The position numbers and the translations under genes were made by a program. Below the pieces are notes generated by a model. That model had not been told where the DNA came from. It searched no databases and worked only from the letters and a program-made list of their open reading frames with translations. DNA of 64,000 nucleotides. It comes from Streptomyces sp. Mut1. GTDB taxonomy: Bacteria; Actinomycetota; Actinomycetes; Streptomycetales; Streptomycetaceae. Shown here piece after piece: positions 54,390 through 62,731 of the stretch. Location: NCBI RefSeq assembly GCF_030719295.1, contig NZ_CP120997.1, forward strand, positions 1,116,001-1,180,000, read 5' to 3'. Numbering within the stretch: position 1 is the stretch's first letter; the number at the start of each line of letters is the position of its first letter.

Positions 54390-55874
54390 GTGGGCATTCG
54401 CACCATGCTGACCGTAACCGTCTGTGCCGCGACGGCGCTGTCCTGCGGCACGGCCGTCGCAGCGCCCGGCGGCGGGCACGCGGGTACGGCCGGGGGAACG
54501 GCAACCACCACCGTGCGGGAGGACTTCAACGGGGACGGCTACCAGGACGTCGTCGTCGCGGCCCCCGCCGCCGCTGTCGACGGCCACGAGTGGGCGGGGT
54601 ACATCACCGTCGCCTACGGCTCCGCACAGGGCCTGAGCACCGCGCACACGACCGTCATCGACCAGAACACGCCCGGTGTGCCGGGCGAACCCGAGAACGG
54701 CAACAGCTTCGGTTCCCGGATGGTCGCCGAGGACCTCGACCACGACGGCCTGACCGACCTGGCGCTGTACGCCAACGAATGGCTGACGTCCCCGAACAAC
54801 TTCGGCTCGGTGATCGTCCTGTGGGGCCGCACCGGCGGTCTCACGGGACAGGGCGCGGTGCGGCTGGCCGCGCCGCCCGACTCCCAGGTGGGGAACAACC
54901 TCACCGCCGGTGACTTCGACGGCGACGGCACCACGGACCTGATGCTGGACCACGGCGGGGAGTACGAGGAACGCAGCGTGCTGTACGGGCCGTTCGACCG
55001 GTCCGGGGTACCCGCCCGCGAGCAGCTGGTGACGATGTTCGACACGGACAACTACATGGGCACCACCGCCGCGGGCGACTTCAACGGCGACGGCATCGAC
55101 GACCTGTGCACGACCTACGTGTACGAGGAGCACTCCGAGGGCGCCAAGCTGTGGCTGGGCACCCCCGAGGGTCTGTCGCCGGTCTCCACCCCGCTCCCCG
55201 GCGCCTCGGCCCTCGCGGTGGGTGACTTCGACAAGGACGGCAAGGACGACCTCGCCACCCGCGTGGTACCGGGCGACATCGTGGAGGACTTCCCCGCGGA
55301 CCCGGGCACCGTCAAGATCTACTACGGCTCCGCGTCCGGTCCCAGCACCACCCGGACCAGGACGATCACCCAGGACACCGCGGGCGTGCCCGGGGTCAGC
55401 GAGAAGGGCGACCAGTTCGGCGCCCGGCTCAGCGCGGGCGACGTCAACGGCGACGGTTACGCCGACCTGGCGGTGGGTGTGCCGTTCGAGGCCATCGAGA
55501 AGACCAGGGCGGCGGGCGCGGTCGTGCTGCTGAAGGGTGGCCCCGGCGGTCTGAGCGGCACCGGTTCGCAGGCCTTCCACCAGGAGACCGCGGGCGTGCC
55601 GGGCGTGGCGGAGGCCGGCGACCACTTCGGCGCATCGGTCCGGCTGCTCGACCTCGACAACGACGGCAGGGCGGACCTGGTGGCCGGTGCGCCCGGCGAG
55701 GACCTGGAGGCGGTCGCGGACGGGGGCGCGGTGTGGTCCCTGCGCGGCACCGCGTCGGGCCTGACGGCGACGGGTGCCTTCGCGTTCAACCCGGTCGACC
55801 TGGGCGCGCTCGTGAAGGGGGCCGGGTTCGGCCTGAACCTGTCCAACGACAACGGGCCCGGCATCAGCGACTGA
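54390..55874 (+). CDS. Secreted FG-GAP/VCBS repeat beta-propeller protein
   Basis: 494 residues. A signal peptide covers about residues 1-25. The rest holds seven repeats with calcium-loop motifs: DFNGDGYQD, DLDHDGLTD, DFDGDGTTD, DFNGDGIDD, DFDKDGKDD, DVNGDGYAD, DLDNDGRAD, as in the seven-bladed integrin-alpha propeller. Some blades also contain FG-GAP-type SFGSRM, QFGARL, HFGASV. No cell-wall anchor is seen, so it is probably free outside the cell; ligand unknown. GTG 54390 has AAGGAG five bases upstream. Confidence 0.9.
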   Translation: MGIRTMLTVTVCAATALSCGTAVAAPGGGHAGTAGGTATTTVREDFNGDGYQDVVVAAPAAAVDGHEWAGYITVAYGSAQGLSTAHTTVIDQNTPGVPGEPENGNSFGSRMVAEDLDHDGLTDLALYANEWLTSPNNFGSVIVLWGRTGGLTGQGAVRLAAPPDSQVGNNLTAGDFDGDGTTDLMLDHGGEYEERSVLYGPFDRSGVPAREQLVTMFDTDNYMGTTAAGDFNGDGIDDLCTTYVYEEHSEGAKLWLGTPEGLSPVSTPLPGASALAVGDFDKDGKDDLATRVVPGDIVEDFPADPGTVKIYYGSASGPSTTRTRTITQDTAGVPGVSEKGDQFGARLSAGDVNGDGYADLAVGVPFEAIEKTRAAGAVVLLKGGPGGLSGTGSQAFHQETAGVPGVAEAGDHFGASVRLLDLDNDGRADLVAGAPGEDLEAVADGGAVWSLRGTASGLTATGAFAFNPVDLGALVKGAGFGLNLSNDNGPGISD

Positions 55875-55880
55875 ACGACG

Positions 55881-55926
55881 TGTGGGTGGCCCCCGTTCCG
55901 TTCGTACGGGACGGGGGCCACCCACA
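55881..55926. terminator. Very strong bidirectional terminator
   Basis: 21 bp stem with one G-T pair (outer TGTGGGTGGCCCCCGT against ACGGGGGCCACCCACA), 4-base loop, between the convergent FG-GAP and DUF5997 genes. Confidence 0.9.
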
Positions 55927-55943
55927 GGCGTCTCTCCGGGAGG

Positions 55944-56348
55944 TCAGGCGCGGTCGTCCCGCTCCTTCGCCTCGCGTTCGGCGTTCCGCTCCTTGATGCG
56001 GACGTTCTCCTTGCGGACGTCGGCCTGGGTGGCGCGCTCCTTGCGCAGCCACTCCGGGTCGTCCTGCTTCAGCGCCTCGATCTGCTCCGTGGTCAGGGGT
56101 TCCGTGACCCCGCCGCGGGCGAGGCCCGAGATGGAGACGCCCAGCTTGGAGGCGACGACCGGGCGCGGGTGCGGGCCATTGCTCCGCAGATCGCGCAGCC
56201 ACTGGGGAGGGTCGGCCTGGAGGGCCGCCAGCTCGGCGCGCGAGACGACACCGTCCTGGAATTCGGCGGGGGTGGCGTCGAGGTACACACCCAGCTTCTT
56301 CGCCGCGGTCGCGGGCTTCATGGTCTGGGCGGTCTGGTGGGACTTCAT
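55944..56348 (-). CDS. DUF5997-type protein
   Basis: 134 residues. Two similar halves: TAAKKLGVYLDATPAEFQDG...VSRAELAALQADPPQWL and a second with ASKLGVSISGLARGG...LTTEQIEALKQDDPEWL, so an internal duplication is visible; the C-terminal 30 residues are a highly charged helix. Function unknown; I recall the family as DUF5997, next to a LysR-type protein in actinobacteria. ATG 56348; ATG 56321 is an alternative. TACCCT lies seven bases before the start, so the mRNA may be leaderless. Confidence 0.7.
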   Translation of the reverse strand: MKSHQTAQTMKPATAAKKLGVYLDATPAEFQDGVVSRAELAALQADPPQWLRDLRSNGPHPRPVVASKLGVSISGLARGGVTEPLTTEQIEALKQDDPEWLRKERATQADVRKENVRIKERNAEREAKERDDRA

Positions 56349-56415
56349 GGTGCCAAGGGTATCCAGCGCCCGCGGTGGATCCGACCACGACCGGGACGAC
56401 CGGTAACCTGGCGGG

Positions 56416-57201
56416 GTGACAGGCTCGGAAGCATCCCCTTCGTTCCGGCTGGCGTACGTCCCCGGAGTGACGCCCACCAAGTGGGTGCGGATCTGGCACG
56501 AGCGCCTGCCCGGCATCCCCCTTGACCTCGTCCCGGTGCCCGCCGCCGGGGCGCGGGATCTGCTGCGCGCGGGCGGCGCGGACGCCGGGTTCGTCCGGCT
56601 GCCGGTCGACGGCACCGATCTCAGCGCGATCCCCCTCTACACCGAGACGACCGTCGTGGTGGTCCCGAAGGACCACGTGGCCGCCGCCGTCGACGAGCTG
56701 TCCCTCGCCGAACTGGCCGACGAGATCGTGCTCCACCCGCAGGACGACACCCTGGTCTGGGAGCGGCTGCCCGGCCGCCCGGCGATCGAGCGTCCGGCGA
56801 CGACGGCGGACGCCGTGGAGCTGGTGGCGGCGGGGGTGGGCGTCCTCGTCGTCCCGCAGTCGCTCGCCCGGCTGCACCACCGCAAGGACCTGACGTACCG
56901 CCCGCTGTCGGACGCCCCGGAGTCGCGCATCGCGCTGTCGTGGCCGCAGGAGAAGACCACCGACCAGGTGGAGGACTTCATCGGCATCGTGCGCGGGCGG
57001 ACCGTGAACAGCTCGCGGGGGCGCTCCGCTCCGCCCGCGGCCCGTGCGAAGGAGAAGCCGAAGCGCGACGGGGGCGGCCAGGGGGCGCGGAAGCCCGCGG
57101 CCGGGAAGAGCGGTTCCGCGGGAGCCAAGGGCGCGAAGGGCTCGCGCGGAGCCAGGGGCGGGGCGGCGGCCAAGCGCGGCAAGCCCCGCCGGCGGCCGTA
57201 G
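56416..57201 (+). CDS. LysR substrate-binding-domain protein without helix-turn-helix
   Basis: 261 residues. The first about 190 are a periplasmic-binding-type effector domain like that of LysR regulators (FRLAYVPGVTPTKWVRIW, GADAGFVRLPVD, TTVVVVPKDHVAAAVDE, VAAGVGVLVVPQSLA), but no DNA-binding helix-turn-helix precedes it. The last about 65 residues are a Lys/Ala/Arg/Gly-rich tail resembling histone-like C-termini, which could bind DNA without specificity. GTG 56416, with TAACCT at 56404-56409, suggests a leaderless mRNA. Divergent from the DUF5997 gene, 67 bases apart. Confidence 0.8.
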   Translation: MTGSEASPSFRLAYVPGVTPTKWVRIWHERLPGIPLDLVPVPAAGARDLLRAGGADAGFVRLPVDGTDLSAIPLYTETTVVVVPKDHVAAAVDELSLAELADEIVLHPQDDTLVWERLPGRPAIERPATTADAVELVAAGVGVLVVPQSLARLHHRKDLTYRPLSDAPESRIALSWPQEKTTDQVEDFIGIVRGRTVNSSRGRSAPPAARAKEKPKRDGGGQGARKPAAGKSGSAGAKGAKGSRGARGGAAAKRGKPRRRP

Positions 57202-57252
57202 GCAGGCGGTCCGGGGCGCGATTGTCAGACCCGGCTGGCAGCATCGGTGAGC

Positions 57253-57765
57253 ATGACGCACACCGCACGCCCGATGCCCCCGCTGGACGCCGACGAACGG
57301 ACCGGCCTGGAGAGCTGGCTCGACTTCTACCGGGCCACCGTGGCCGAGAAGTGCGAGGGCCTCACCGAGGAGCAGGTGCGCCTCGCCTCCGTACCGCCTT
57401 CGTCGCTGACGCTGATGGGGCTCGTCCAGCATCTCGCGGAGGTCGAGCGGACCTGGTTCCGCCGGATCCTGACCGGTGAGGACGTGCCGCCGCTGCACGG
57501 CGGGCCGGCCGGTCCCGGGGCCCACAGCGGAGGGTTCGAGCTCTCCGGGGACGCCGCCTTCGCGGGTGCCGTCGCTGCCTGGCAGGAGGAGATCGCCGTG
57601 TCCCGCGCGGTGTGCGCGGCGCGGTCGCTGGAGGAATCGGTGCCCTTCATGGGCGGCGAGGTGAATCTCCGCTGGATCCATCACCACATGATCGGCGAGT
57701 ACGCCCGCCACAGCGGACACGCCGATCTGCTGCGCGAGCGGATCGACGGGAGGACGGGCGTGTGA
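57253..57765 (+). CDS. DinB-family (DUF664) protein
   Basis: 170 residues, four-helix DinB fold. Metal-type histidines are in [15 protein letters not shown] near residue 58 and in [16 protein letters not shown] near 147. Related proteins use thiols such as mycothiol; the substrate is unknown. ATG 57253 is chosen; GTG 57247 is two codons upstream. Follows the LysR-like gene by about 50 bases on the same strand. Confidence 0.85.
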   Translation: MTHTARPMPPLDADERTGLESWLDFYRATVAEKCEGLTEEQVRLASVPPSSLTLMGLVQHLAEVERTWFRRILTGEDVPPLHGGPAGPGAHSGGFELSGDAAFAGAVAAWQEEIAVSRAVCAARSLEESVPFMGGEVNLRWIHHHMIGEYARHSGHADLLRERIDGRTGV

Positions 57766-57811
57766 GGGGGCGGGGCGCCGGGGCGGTCCGGGAAGATGTC
57801 AGGATGGTTCC

Positions 57812-58309
57812 ATGACGAGTCAGGTTTTCTTCGACATCACCATCAACGACGAGCCCGCCGGGCGGATCGTCTTCAATCTGTTCGACGACGTCGTTCCCCG
57901 TACCGCTGAGAACTTCCGCCAGCTGGCGACCGGGCAGAACGGCTTCGGCTACAAGGATTCCTCCTTCCACCGCGTCATCCCGGAGTTCATGCTCCAGGGC
58001 GGCGACTTCACCCGTGGCGACGGCACGGGCGGCAAGAGCATCTACGGTGCCAAGTTCGAGGACGAGAACTTCAAGCTGGCGCACACCAAGCCCGGCCTGC
58101 TCTCCATGGCCAACGCCGGCCCGAACTCGAACGGTTCGCAGTTCTTCATCACGACCATCGTGACGTCCTGGCTGGACGGCAAGCACGTCGTCTTCGGCGA
58201 GGTCGCCGACGAGGACAGCATGTCCCTGGTCAAGAAGATCGAGGGCCTCGGCTCGCAGAGCGGCCGCACCAAGGCGAAGGTCACCATCGCCGACTCCGGG
58301 GTCCTCTGA
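57812..58309 (+). CDS. ppiA: Peptidyl-prolyl cis-trans isomerase (cyclophilin)
   Basis: 165 residues, cyclophilin A type, cytoplasmic (no signal peptide). The active site is complete: [44 protein letters not shown]. Speeds proline isomerisation in protein folding. ATG 57812, AGGATGG nearby. Ends in its own terminator before the Clp-N regulator. Confidence 0.96.
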   Translation: MTSQVFFDITINDEPAGRIVFNLFDDVVPRTAENFRQLATGQNGFGYKDSSFHRVIPEFMLQGGDFTRGDGTGGKSIYGAKFEDENFKLAHTKPGLLSMANAGPNSNGSQFFITTIVTSWLDGKHVVFGEVADEDSMSLVKKIEGLGSQSGRTKAKVTIADSGVL

Positions 58310-58346
58310 TCCCGCACCCCGCACCTCTCGGCTGACAGCCGACCGG

Positions 58347-58381
58347 ACGCGCCGGACGACGTACACCGTCGGCCGGCGCGT
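58347..58381 (+). terminator. Terminator of ppiA
   Basis: 14 bp stem with one mismatch (ACGCGCCGG / CCGGCGCGT plus inner CGAC/GTCG), 7-base loop, followed by TTCGT. Confidence 0.7.
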
Positions 58382-58418
58382 TCGTCATGCGGGGCGAGAA
58401 CGTAAGGATCGATGCAGC

Positions 58419-58464
58419 GTCAACCAATAGTTGACACCCCTCACCTGTCAACTTACGGTTGACA
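58419..58464 (+). promoter_or_regulatory. Promoter with two operator palindromes, leaderless start
   Basis: GTCAAC-CAATA-GTTGAC (58419-58435) and GTCAAC-TTACG-GTTGAC (58447-58463) are two copies of one palindrome, 28 bases centre to centre. The first ends in a -35 TTGACA (58431-58436); after exactly 17 bases comes TACGGT (58454-58459), and the ATG at 58466 is where transcription should begin. Binding of a repressor would cover both promoter boxes. Confidence 0.8.
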
Positions 58465-58465
58465 C

Positions 58466-59245
58466 ATGACGAATCCCGTAGGTCCGACGCAACCCGTCCG
58501 CCTCGACGACCTCATCGCAGCCATCAAGAAGGTCCATCCCGACGCCCTCGACCAGCTCCAGGACGCCGTCATCGCCGCCGACCACCTCGGTGACGTCGCC
58601 GACCACCTCATCGGCCACTTCGTGGACCAGGCCCGCCGCTCCGGCGCCTCTTGGACCGAGATCGGCAAGAGCATGGGGGTGACGCGGCAGGCGGCACAGA
58701 AGCGCTTCGTCGCCAAGGACCCCGCCGAGGGCTCCGACCTCAACCCGAGCCAGGGCTTCGGCCGCTTCACCGCGCGCGCCAAGAACGTGGTCATGGCCGC
58801 GCAGAACGAGGCGCGGGCCGCCTCCAACGCGGAGATCGGCACCGAACACCTGGTCCTCGGCCTGCTCAGTGAGCCGGAAGGGCTCGCCGCCGCGTTCATC
58901 AGGGCGCAGGGCGTGGTCCTGGACTCGGTCCGGCAGGCCGCCACCGAGGCGCTGCCGCCCGCCGCGGAGGGCGAGATCCCCGAGCTGATCCCGTACAACG
59001 GCGACGCCCGCAAGGCGCTGGAGCTGACCTTCCGCGAGGCCCTGCGGATGGGGCACAACTACATCGGCACCGAGCACATCCTGCTCGCCCTGCTGGAGCA
59101 CGAGGACGGCTCGGGCGTGCTCAGCGGTCTCGGCATCGACAAGGCGACCGCCGAGCGGGGCATCTCCGAGGCGCTCTCGCTCCTGGTCGCCGCCCAGGGG
59201 ACGCCCGCCCCCGGGGAGCCGAAGGCCCCCGGCCAGGAGGACTGA
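58466..59245 (+). CDS. Clp N-domain protein with N-terminal helix-turn-helix
   Basis: 259 residues. An N-terminal part (about 1-80) has a helix-turn-helix-like segment SWTEIGKSMGVTRQAAQKRF; two Clp-N repeats follow (about 90-165 with SNAEIGTEHLVLGLLSEPEG, and 170-240 with GHNYIGTEHILLALLEHEDG). Clp-N is the domain by which ClpC/ClpA ATPases bind adaptors and substrates, but no AAA domain is present. A regulator whose stability or activity is tied to the Clp machinery is a reasonable guess. No ribosome site; translation is probably leaderless. The two palindromes upstream suggest autoregulation. Confidence 0.88.
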   Translation: MTNPVGPTQPVRLDDLIAAIKKVHPDALDQLQDAVIAADHLGDVADHLIGHFVDQARRSGASWTEIGKSMGVTRQAAQKRFVAKDPAEGSDLNPSQGFGRFTARAKNVVMAAQNEARAASNAEIGTEHLVLGLLSEPEGLAAAFIRAQGVVLDSVRQAATEALPPAAEGEIPELIPYNGDARKALELTFREALRMGHNYIGTEHILLALLEHEDGSGVLSGLGIDKATAERGISEALSLLVAAQGTPAPGEPKAPGQED

Positions 59246-59261
59246 CCGCCACGTGGCGCGT

Positions 59262-59304
59262 CCGGGCGCGGCGGCCGGCGCCCCGCACCGGCCGCCGCGC
59301 CCGG
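59262..59304. terminator. Bidirectional terminator
   Basis: Perfect 17 bp stem (CCGGGCGCGGCGGCCGG and complement) with a 9-base loop, between the convergent Clp-N and phosphatase-like genes. Confidence 0.85.
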
Positions 59305-59337
59305 TCTCAAAGCGCCCGGTCCCCACGCGGCCCCGCC

Positions 59338-59913
59338 TCAGCGCACCCCGGTCTCCAGGCGCAGGGACCAGCGGCGCGGCAGGCCGGTGAGCGTGACGGT
59401 GGAGAGCGGGCCGACGTCCACGTTCCAGTACGAGGACGGCGGGGCCTTCAGCGCGTAGACGAGGGCGGCCCGCACGACGGCCGGCTCGGCGACCGCGACG
59501 ATGGCGCCGTCGCAGGCGGGGCGGGTGTCCAGCCAGCCGCCTATCCGTGTGATGAACGCGAGCAGCGGTTCGCCGCCGTGCGGCGCCGCGCGCGGGTCCG
59601 CCAGCCAGGCGTCGACGGCCGCCGGTTCGCGCGCGGTGACATCGGCGAGCGTGCAGCCCCGCCACCGCCCCATGTCGCAGTCGCGCAGCGCGGGCTGGAC
59701 CAGCGGGTGGAAGCCGAGCGCCCGGCCCGTGGCGCGGCTGCGCGGGGTCGGTGAGCAGTAGCGCAGTTCGGCGTCGCCCAGGGACATCAGAGCCGGGGCG
59801 GCGAACCGCACCGCGTGCCAGCCGGCCTCGTCGAGCGGCCGGTCGTCGTCGAAGCGCTCGGCGAGCAGGGCGGAACCACGCGCTGCGGCGACGAGCGAGA
59901 CTCGAACACTCAT
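59338..59913 (-). CDS. Degenerate histidine-phosphatase-family protein
   Basis: 191 residues with the fold signature of the phosphoglycerate-mutase-like family (LRYCSPTPRSRATGRALGF, CDMGRWRGCTLADV, WLDTRPACDGAIVAV). But the usual RHG motif near the N-terminus reads AARG, and the second catalytic histidine (normally VxHxxxIR) reads AVAEPAVVRAA. Both catalytic histidines are therefore missing and phosphatase activity is unlikely; a binding or regulatory role is inferred. ATG 59913; the frame is open 12 codons upstream without restoring RHG. Confidence 0.75.
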   Translation of the reverse strand: MSVRVSLVAAARGSALLAERFDDDRPLDEAGWHAVRFAAPALMSLGDAELRYCSPTPRSRATGRALGFHPLVQPALRDCDMGRWRGCTLADVTAREPAAVDAWLADPRAAPHGGEPLLAFITRIGGWLDTRPACDGAIVAVAEPAVVRAALVYALKAPPSSYWNVDVGPLSTVTLTGLPRRWSLRLETGVR

Positions 59914-59985
59914 GGCCGCGATCGTGGAGCCGATCGCGGCGCCGGTCAAGAGTGCCTCCGCACACCCGTACGACGGATCCCTCGG

Positions 59986-61452
59986 TCAGGTGCCGGGCGG
60001 CAGGACGGCCGGGGTGCCCTCCCATGCCGTACGCAGTCGGCGCACGCCCTCGGCGAGCTCGGCCGGCCCGGCGACCGAGGCGAAGCTCAGCCGGATCTGC
60101 GGTGCCGGGGGCTCGGCGCCGAAGTAGGGCCGCCCCGGCGCGACGGCCACCCCCGCGCGCAGCGCCGCCTGGACCATGGCGGACTCGTCCGTCCCGCCCT
60201 CGGCCCCGGGCAGCCGCAGCCAGAGGTAGCCGCCGCCTACCGGGATGTGCGGCAGCGCGAGGCCGGGCAGCGCCTCGCGCAGCGCCGCCGTCATCGCCGT
60301 ACGCCGGGCGCGCAGTTCCGCCGACACGGACCGCAGGTGGCGGCCCCAGGCGGGTGAGCCGACCAGTTCGAGCGCGGCCTCCTGGAGCGGCCGGGGGACG
60401 AAGAAGCTGTCCACGATCTGGATGCCGCGCAAGCGCTCCAGGGCCGGGCCCCGGGCGGCGAGCGCGCCCACCCGCAGGCTGGGCGAGGCGGCCTTGGTGA
60501 GCGAGCGGGTGTGGACGACGACTCCGTCGGGGTCGTCGGCGGCCAGCGGCCTGGGCAGCGGGCCCGCGTCGTCGTGGGCGAGGAGCCGGGCGAAGTCGTC
60601 CTCGATGACGAACGCCCCCGCCTCCCGGGCGATCCGGACGACTTCGGGGCGCCGGGCCTCCGAGAGGACGGTGCCGGTCGGGTTCTGGAAGAGGGGCTGG
60701 CAGACGAAGACGCGGGCGCCGGTGGCGTGGAAGGCGGCGGCGAGCAGGTCGGGGCGCACACCGTCGCGGTCGACCGGGACGGGCACCGGGCGCAGCCCCG
60801 CCGCTCGGGCGGCCGCCAGCATGCCGGGGTAGGTGGGCGACTCCACGAGCACGGGCGCGCCGGGCGGGGCGAGCGCCCGCAACGCGGTGGCCAGGGCGCT
60901 CTGGCCGCCAGCGGTGATCAGCACGTCGGCGGCGCCGAGCGCGGGGCCGATGTCGCGGGCGAACCAGGCGCGCAGTTCGGTCAGCCCGTCGATGGGCGGA
61001 CGGCTCCAGGCGCCCGGCCGGCGGCCGGCCCGGGTCAGGGCGGCGGCGAGGGCGCGTTCGGGCTGGAGCGAGGCGTGCAGGTAGCCCCCGTTCAGCTCGA
61101 TGACGCCGGTCGGCGGGGCGACCAGGCTGACCAGCAGGCCGGAGACGTCGACGGTACGGGGGACCGCCTCGGGGCCGCCGTCGCCGCTGAGCGAGACCTC
61201 CTGCCAGGAGGTGTCGCCGGCCGGAGGCGCGGCGTCCGCGGCGGGCCGGGCCCGGTAGGCGCCGGAGCCGGGGCGGGTGACGACGAGGCCCTCGGCGGCG
61301 AGCTGGGCGACGGCCCGCGACACGGTCACCGGACTGGCCCGGAACCGTTCGACCAGGGCACGACTGGACGGCAGCTTCTCACCCGGGGAGTAGCGGTTCA
61401 GCTCCGCTCGCAGGGCTGCGGCCAGCTCCACCACGCTGCTACGCTCATGCAT
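59986..61452 (-). CDS. MocR/PdxR-type regulator (GntR + aminotransferase)
   Basis: 488 residues. N-terminal GntR winged helix (ELNRYSPGEKLPSSRALVER, SPVTVSRAVAQLAAEGLV), a linker of about 50 residues, and a fold type I aminotransferase domain from about 115, with QNPTGTVLS, FVIEDDFARLL and the PLP lysine in TRSLTKAASPSLRVG. MocR proteins sense PLP or amino compounds and usually control the neighbouring gene; here the divergent EamA exporter is the obvious target. The ATG overlaps the ATG of that gene on the other strand, so a leader is absent on at least one side. Confidence 0.93.
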   Translation of the reverse strand: MHERSSVVELAAALRAELNRYSPGEKLPSSRALVERFRASPVTVSRAVAQLAAEGLVVTRPGSGAYRARPAADAAPPAGDTSWQEVSLSGDGGPEAVPRTVDVSGLLVSLVAPPTGVIELNGGYLHASLQPERALAAALTRAGRRPGAWSRPPIDGLTELRAWFARDIGPALGAADVLITAGGQSALATALRALAPPGAPVLVESPTYPGMLAAARAAGLRPVPVPVDRDGVRPDLLAAAFHATGARVFVCQPLFQNPTGTVLSEARRPEVVRIAREAGAFVIEDDFARLLAHDDAGPLPRPLAADDPDGVVVHTRSLTKAASPSLRVGALAARGPALERLRGIQIVDSFFVPRPLQEAALELVGSPAWGRHLRSVSAELRARRTAMTAALREALPGLALPHIPVGGGYLWLRLPGAEGGTDESAMVQAALRAGVAVAPGRPYFGAEPPAPQIRLSFASVAGPAELAEGVRRLRTAWEGTPAVLPPGT

Positions 61453-61468
61453 GAGAGCAGAGGATAGC
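61440..61468. promoter_or_regulatory. Shared start region of MocR and EamA genes
   Basis: The palindrome CTCATGCATGAG (61445-61456) contains both start codons, overlapping by two bases on opposite strands. TACGCT (61440-61445) on the plus strand and TATCCT (61463-61468) on the minus strand lie at -10 distance from the respective ATGs, so both mRNAs look leaderless. Confidence 0.55.
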
Positions 61469-62410
61469 GCTACTTCACAGGTCACGATAGCGGTCGAGCC
61501 CGCCGAGGGAGGCCTCCCGCGCCCCGCCCCCTTCGCCCGCCGGCCGGCCCGGCGGGGGACGCTGCTCGCGCTCCTGGGCGTCGTGACGTTCTCGCTGACC
61601 TTCCCCTCCACGGTGTGGGGCCTGGAGAGCTTCGGGCCCTGGTCCCTGGTGGCGCTGCGCAGCCTGCTGGCGGCGGCGCTCTCCGGCGGGCTGCTGCTCG
61701 TGGCCCGGGTGCGGTTGCCGGCCCGGGAGCACTGGGCGGGCCTGGCCGTGGTGGCGGGCGGCGTGGTGGTCGGCTTCCCGCTGCTGACGACGCTGGCCCT
61801 GCGGACGTCCACGACCTCGCACGCCGCGGTGGTCGTGGGGCTGCTGCCGCTGACCACGGCCGTGTTCTCCTCGCTGCGGACCGGGATACGCCCGCCCCGC
61901 GCGTTCTGGGCGGCGGCGGTGGCCGGGGCTGCCGTGGTGATCGCCTTCACCGTGGCGCAGAGCGGCGGGGCGCTGTCGGCCGGCGACGTGTTCCTGTTCG
62001 GGGCGCTGCTGGTGTGCGCGGCCGGGTACACCGAGGGCGGGAGGCTGGCGAAGGTGATGCCGGGGTGGCAGGTGACGGGCTGGGCGCTGATCCTGACGCT
62101 GCCGCTCGCGCTGGCGGGTACCGCCGTCGCGCTGGTGTACGAGCCGGTGCGGCTGACGGCGCACGGGGTCGTCGGGCTCGTCTGGGTGTCGGCCGTCTCC
62201 ACCTTCCTCGGTCTGTACGTCTGGTACCGGGGCATGGCGGAGATCGGGGTGGCGCGGGCCAGTCAGCTCCAGCTCGCCCAGCCGCTGCTGACCCTGTTCT
62301 GGTCGTTCTTCCTGCTGGACGAACAGGTCGCGGCGGCGGCGCCGGTGGCCGCCGTCGCGGTCCTGGTCTGCATCGCGCTCACCCAGCGCGCCGGGCGCAC
62401 CCGGTCTTAG
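61451..62410 (+). CDS. EamA/DMT-family transporter
   Basis: 319 residues with ten predicted membrane helices in two EamA halves (about 35-160 and 175-310); a polar 30-residue N-terminus precedes helix 1. Members export amino acids and other metabolites. It is divergent from the MocR regulator, a common pairing. ATG 61451 is the first plausible start; there is no other ATG or GTG before helix 1. Confidence 0.9.
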   Translation: MRAEDSATSQVTIAVEPAEGGLPRPAPFARRPARRGTLLALLGVVTFSLTFPSTVWGLESFGPWSLVALRSLLAAALSGGLLLVARVRLPAREHWAGLAVVAGGVVVGFPLLTTLALRTSTTSHAAVVVGLLPLTTAVFSSLRTGIRPPRAFWAAAVAGAAVVIAFTVAQSGGALSAGDVFLFGALLVCAAGYTEGGRLAKVMPGWQVTGWALILTLPLALAGTAVALVYEPVRLTAHGVVGLVWVSAVSTFLGLYVWYRGMAEIGVARASQLQLAQPLLTLFWSFFLLDEQVAAAAPVAAVAVLVCIALTQRAGRTRS

Positions 62411-62452
62411 ACTGGCGGCAACGGCACGCCACCCGTGAGGAGGTCACTCCCG

Positions 62453-62668
62453 ATGGAGGCACACACGGGCGACCGGCTGCTGACGCACGGCAGGACCGTG
62501 GGACAGCACGACCGGGTCGCGGAGATCGTCGAAGTCCTCGGGGACGGGGGCACTCCCCCGTACCGCGTCCGCTTCGACGACGGACACGAACATCTGCTCG
62601 CACCGGGCCCCGACACGGTCGTCCAGCACACCGGCTGCGCGTCCGGCCGGGACGCGGACATCACGTAG
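62453..62668 (+). CDS. DUF1918 small protein
   Basis: 71 residues with the family pattern: GDRLLTHGRTVGQHDRVAEI, DGGTPPYRVRFDDGHEHLL, PGPDTVV. A single small SH3-like beta-barrel is expected; function unknown. ATG 62453 has GAGGAGGT about ten bases upstream. Confidence 0.88.
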   Translation: MEAHTGDRLLTHGRTVGQHDRVAEIVEVLGDGGTPPYRVRFDDGHEHLLAPGPDTVVQHTGCASGRDADIT

Positions 62669-62731
62669 GCCCGCTGTCCGGACCGGCCCGCGAGCCGGGC
62701 CCGATCCAGACGAAGAACCCTGGCGGAACCG

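Noticed and set aside
59914..59949. Earlier start of the phosphatase-like gene restoring an RHG motif
   Set aside because: The 12 additional in-frame codons contain no RHG or His, so the degeneracy is not a start-site artefact.
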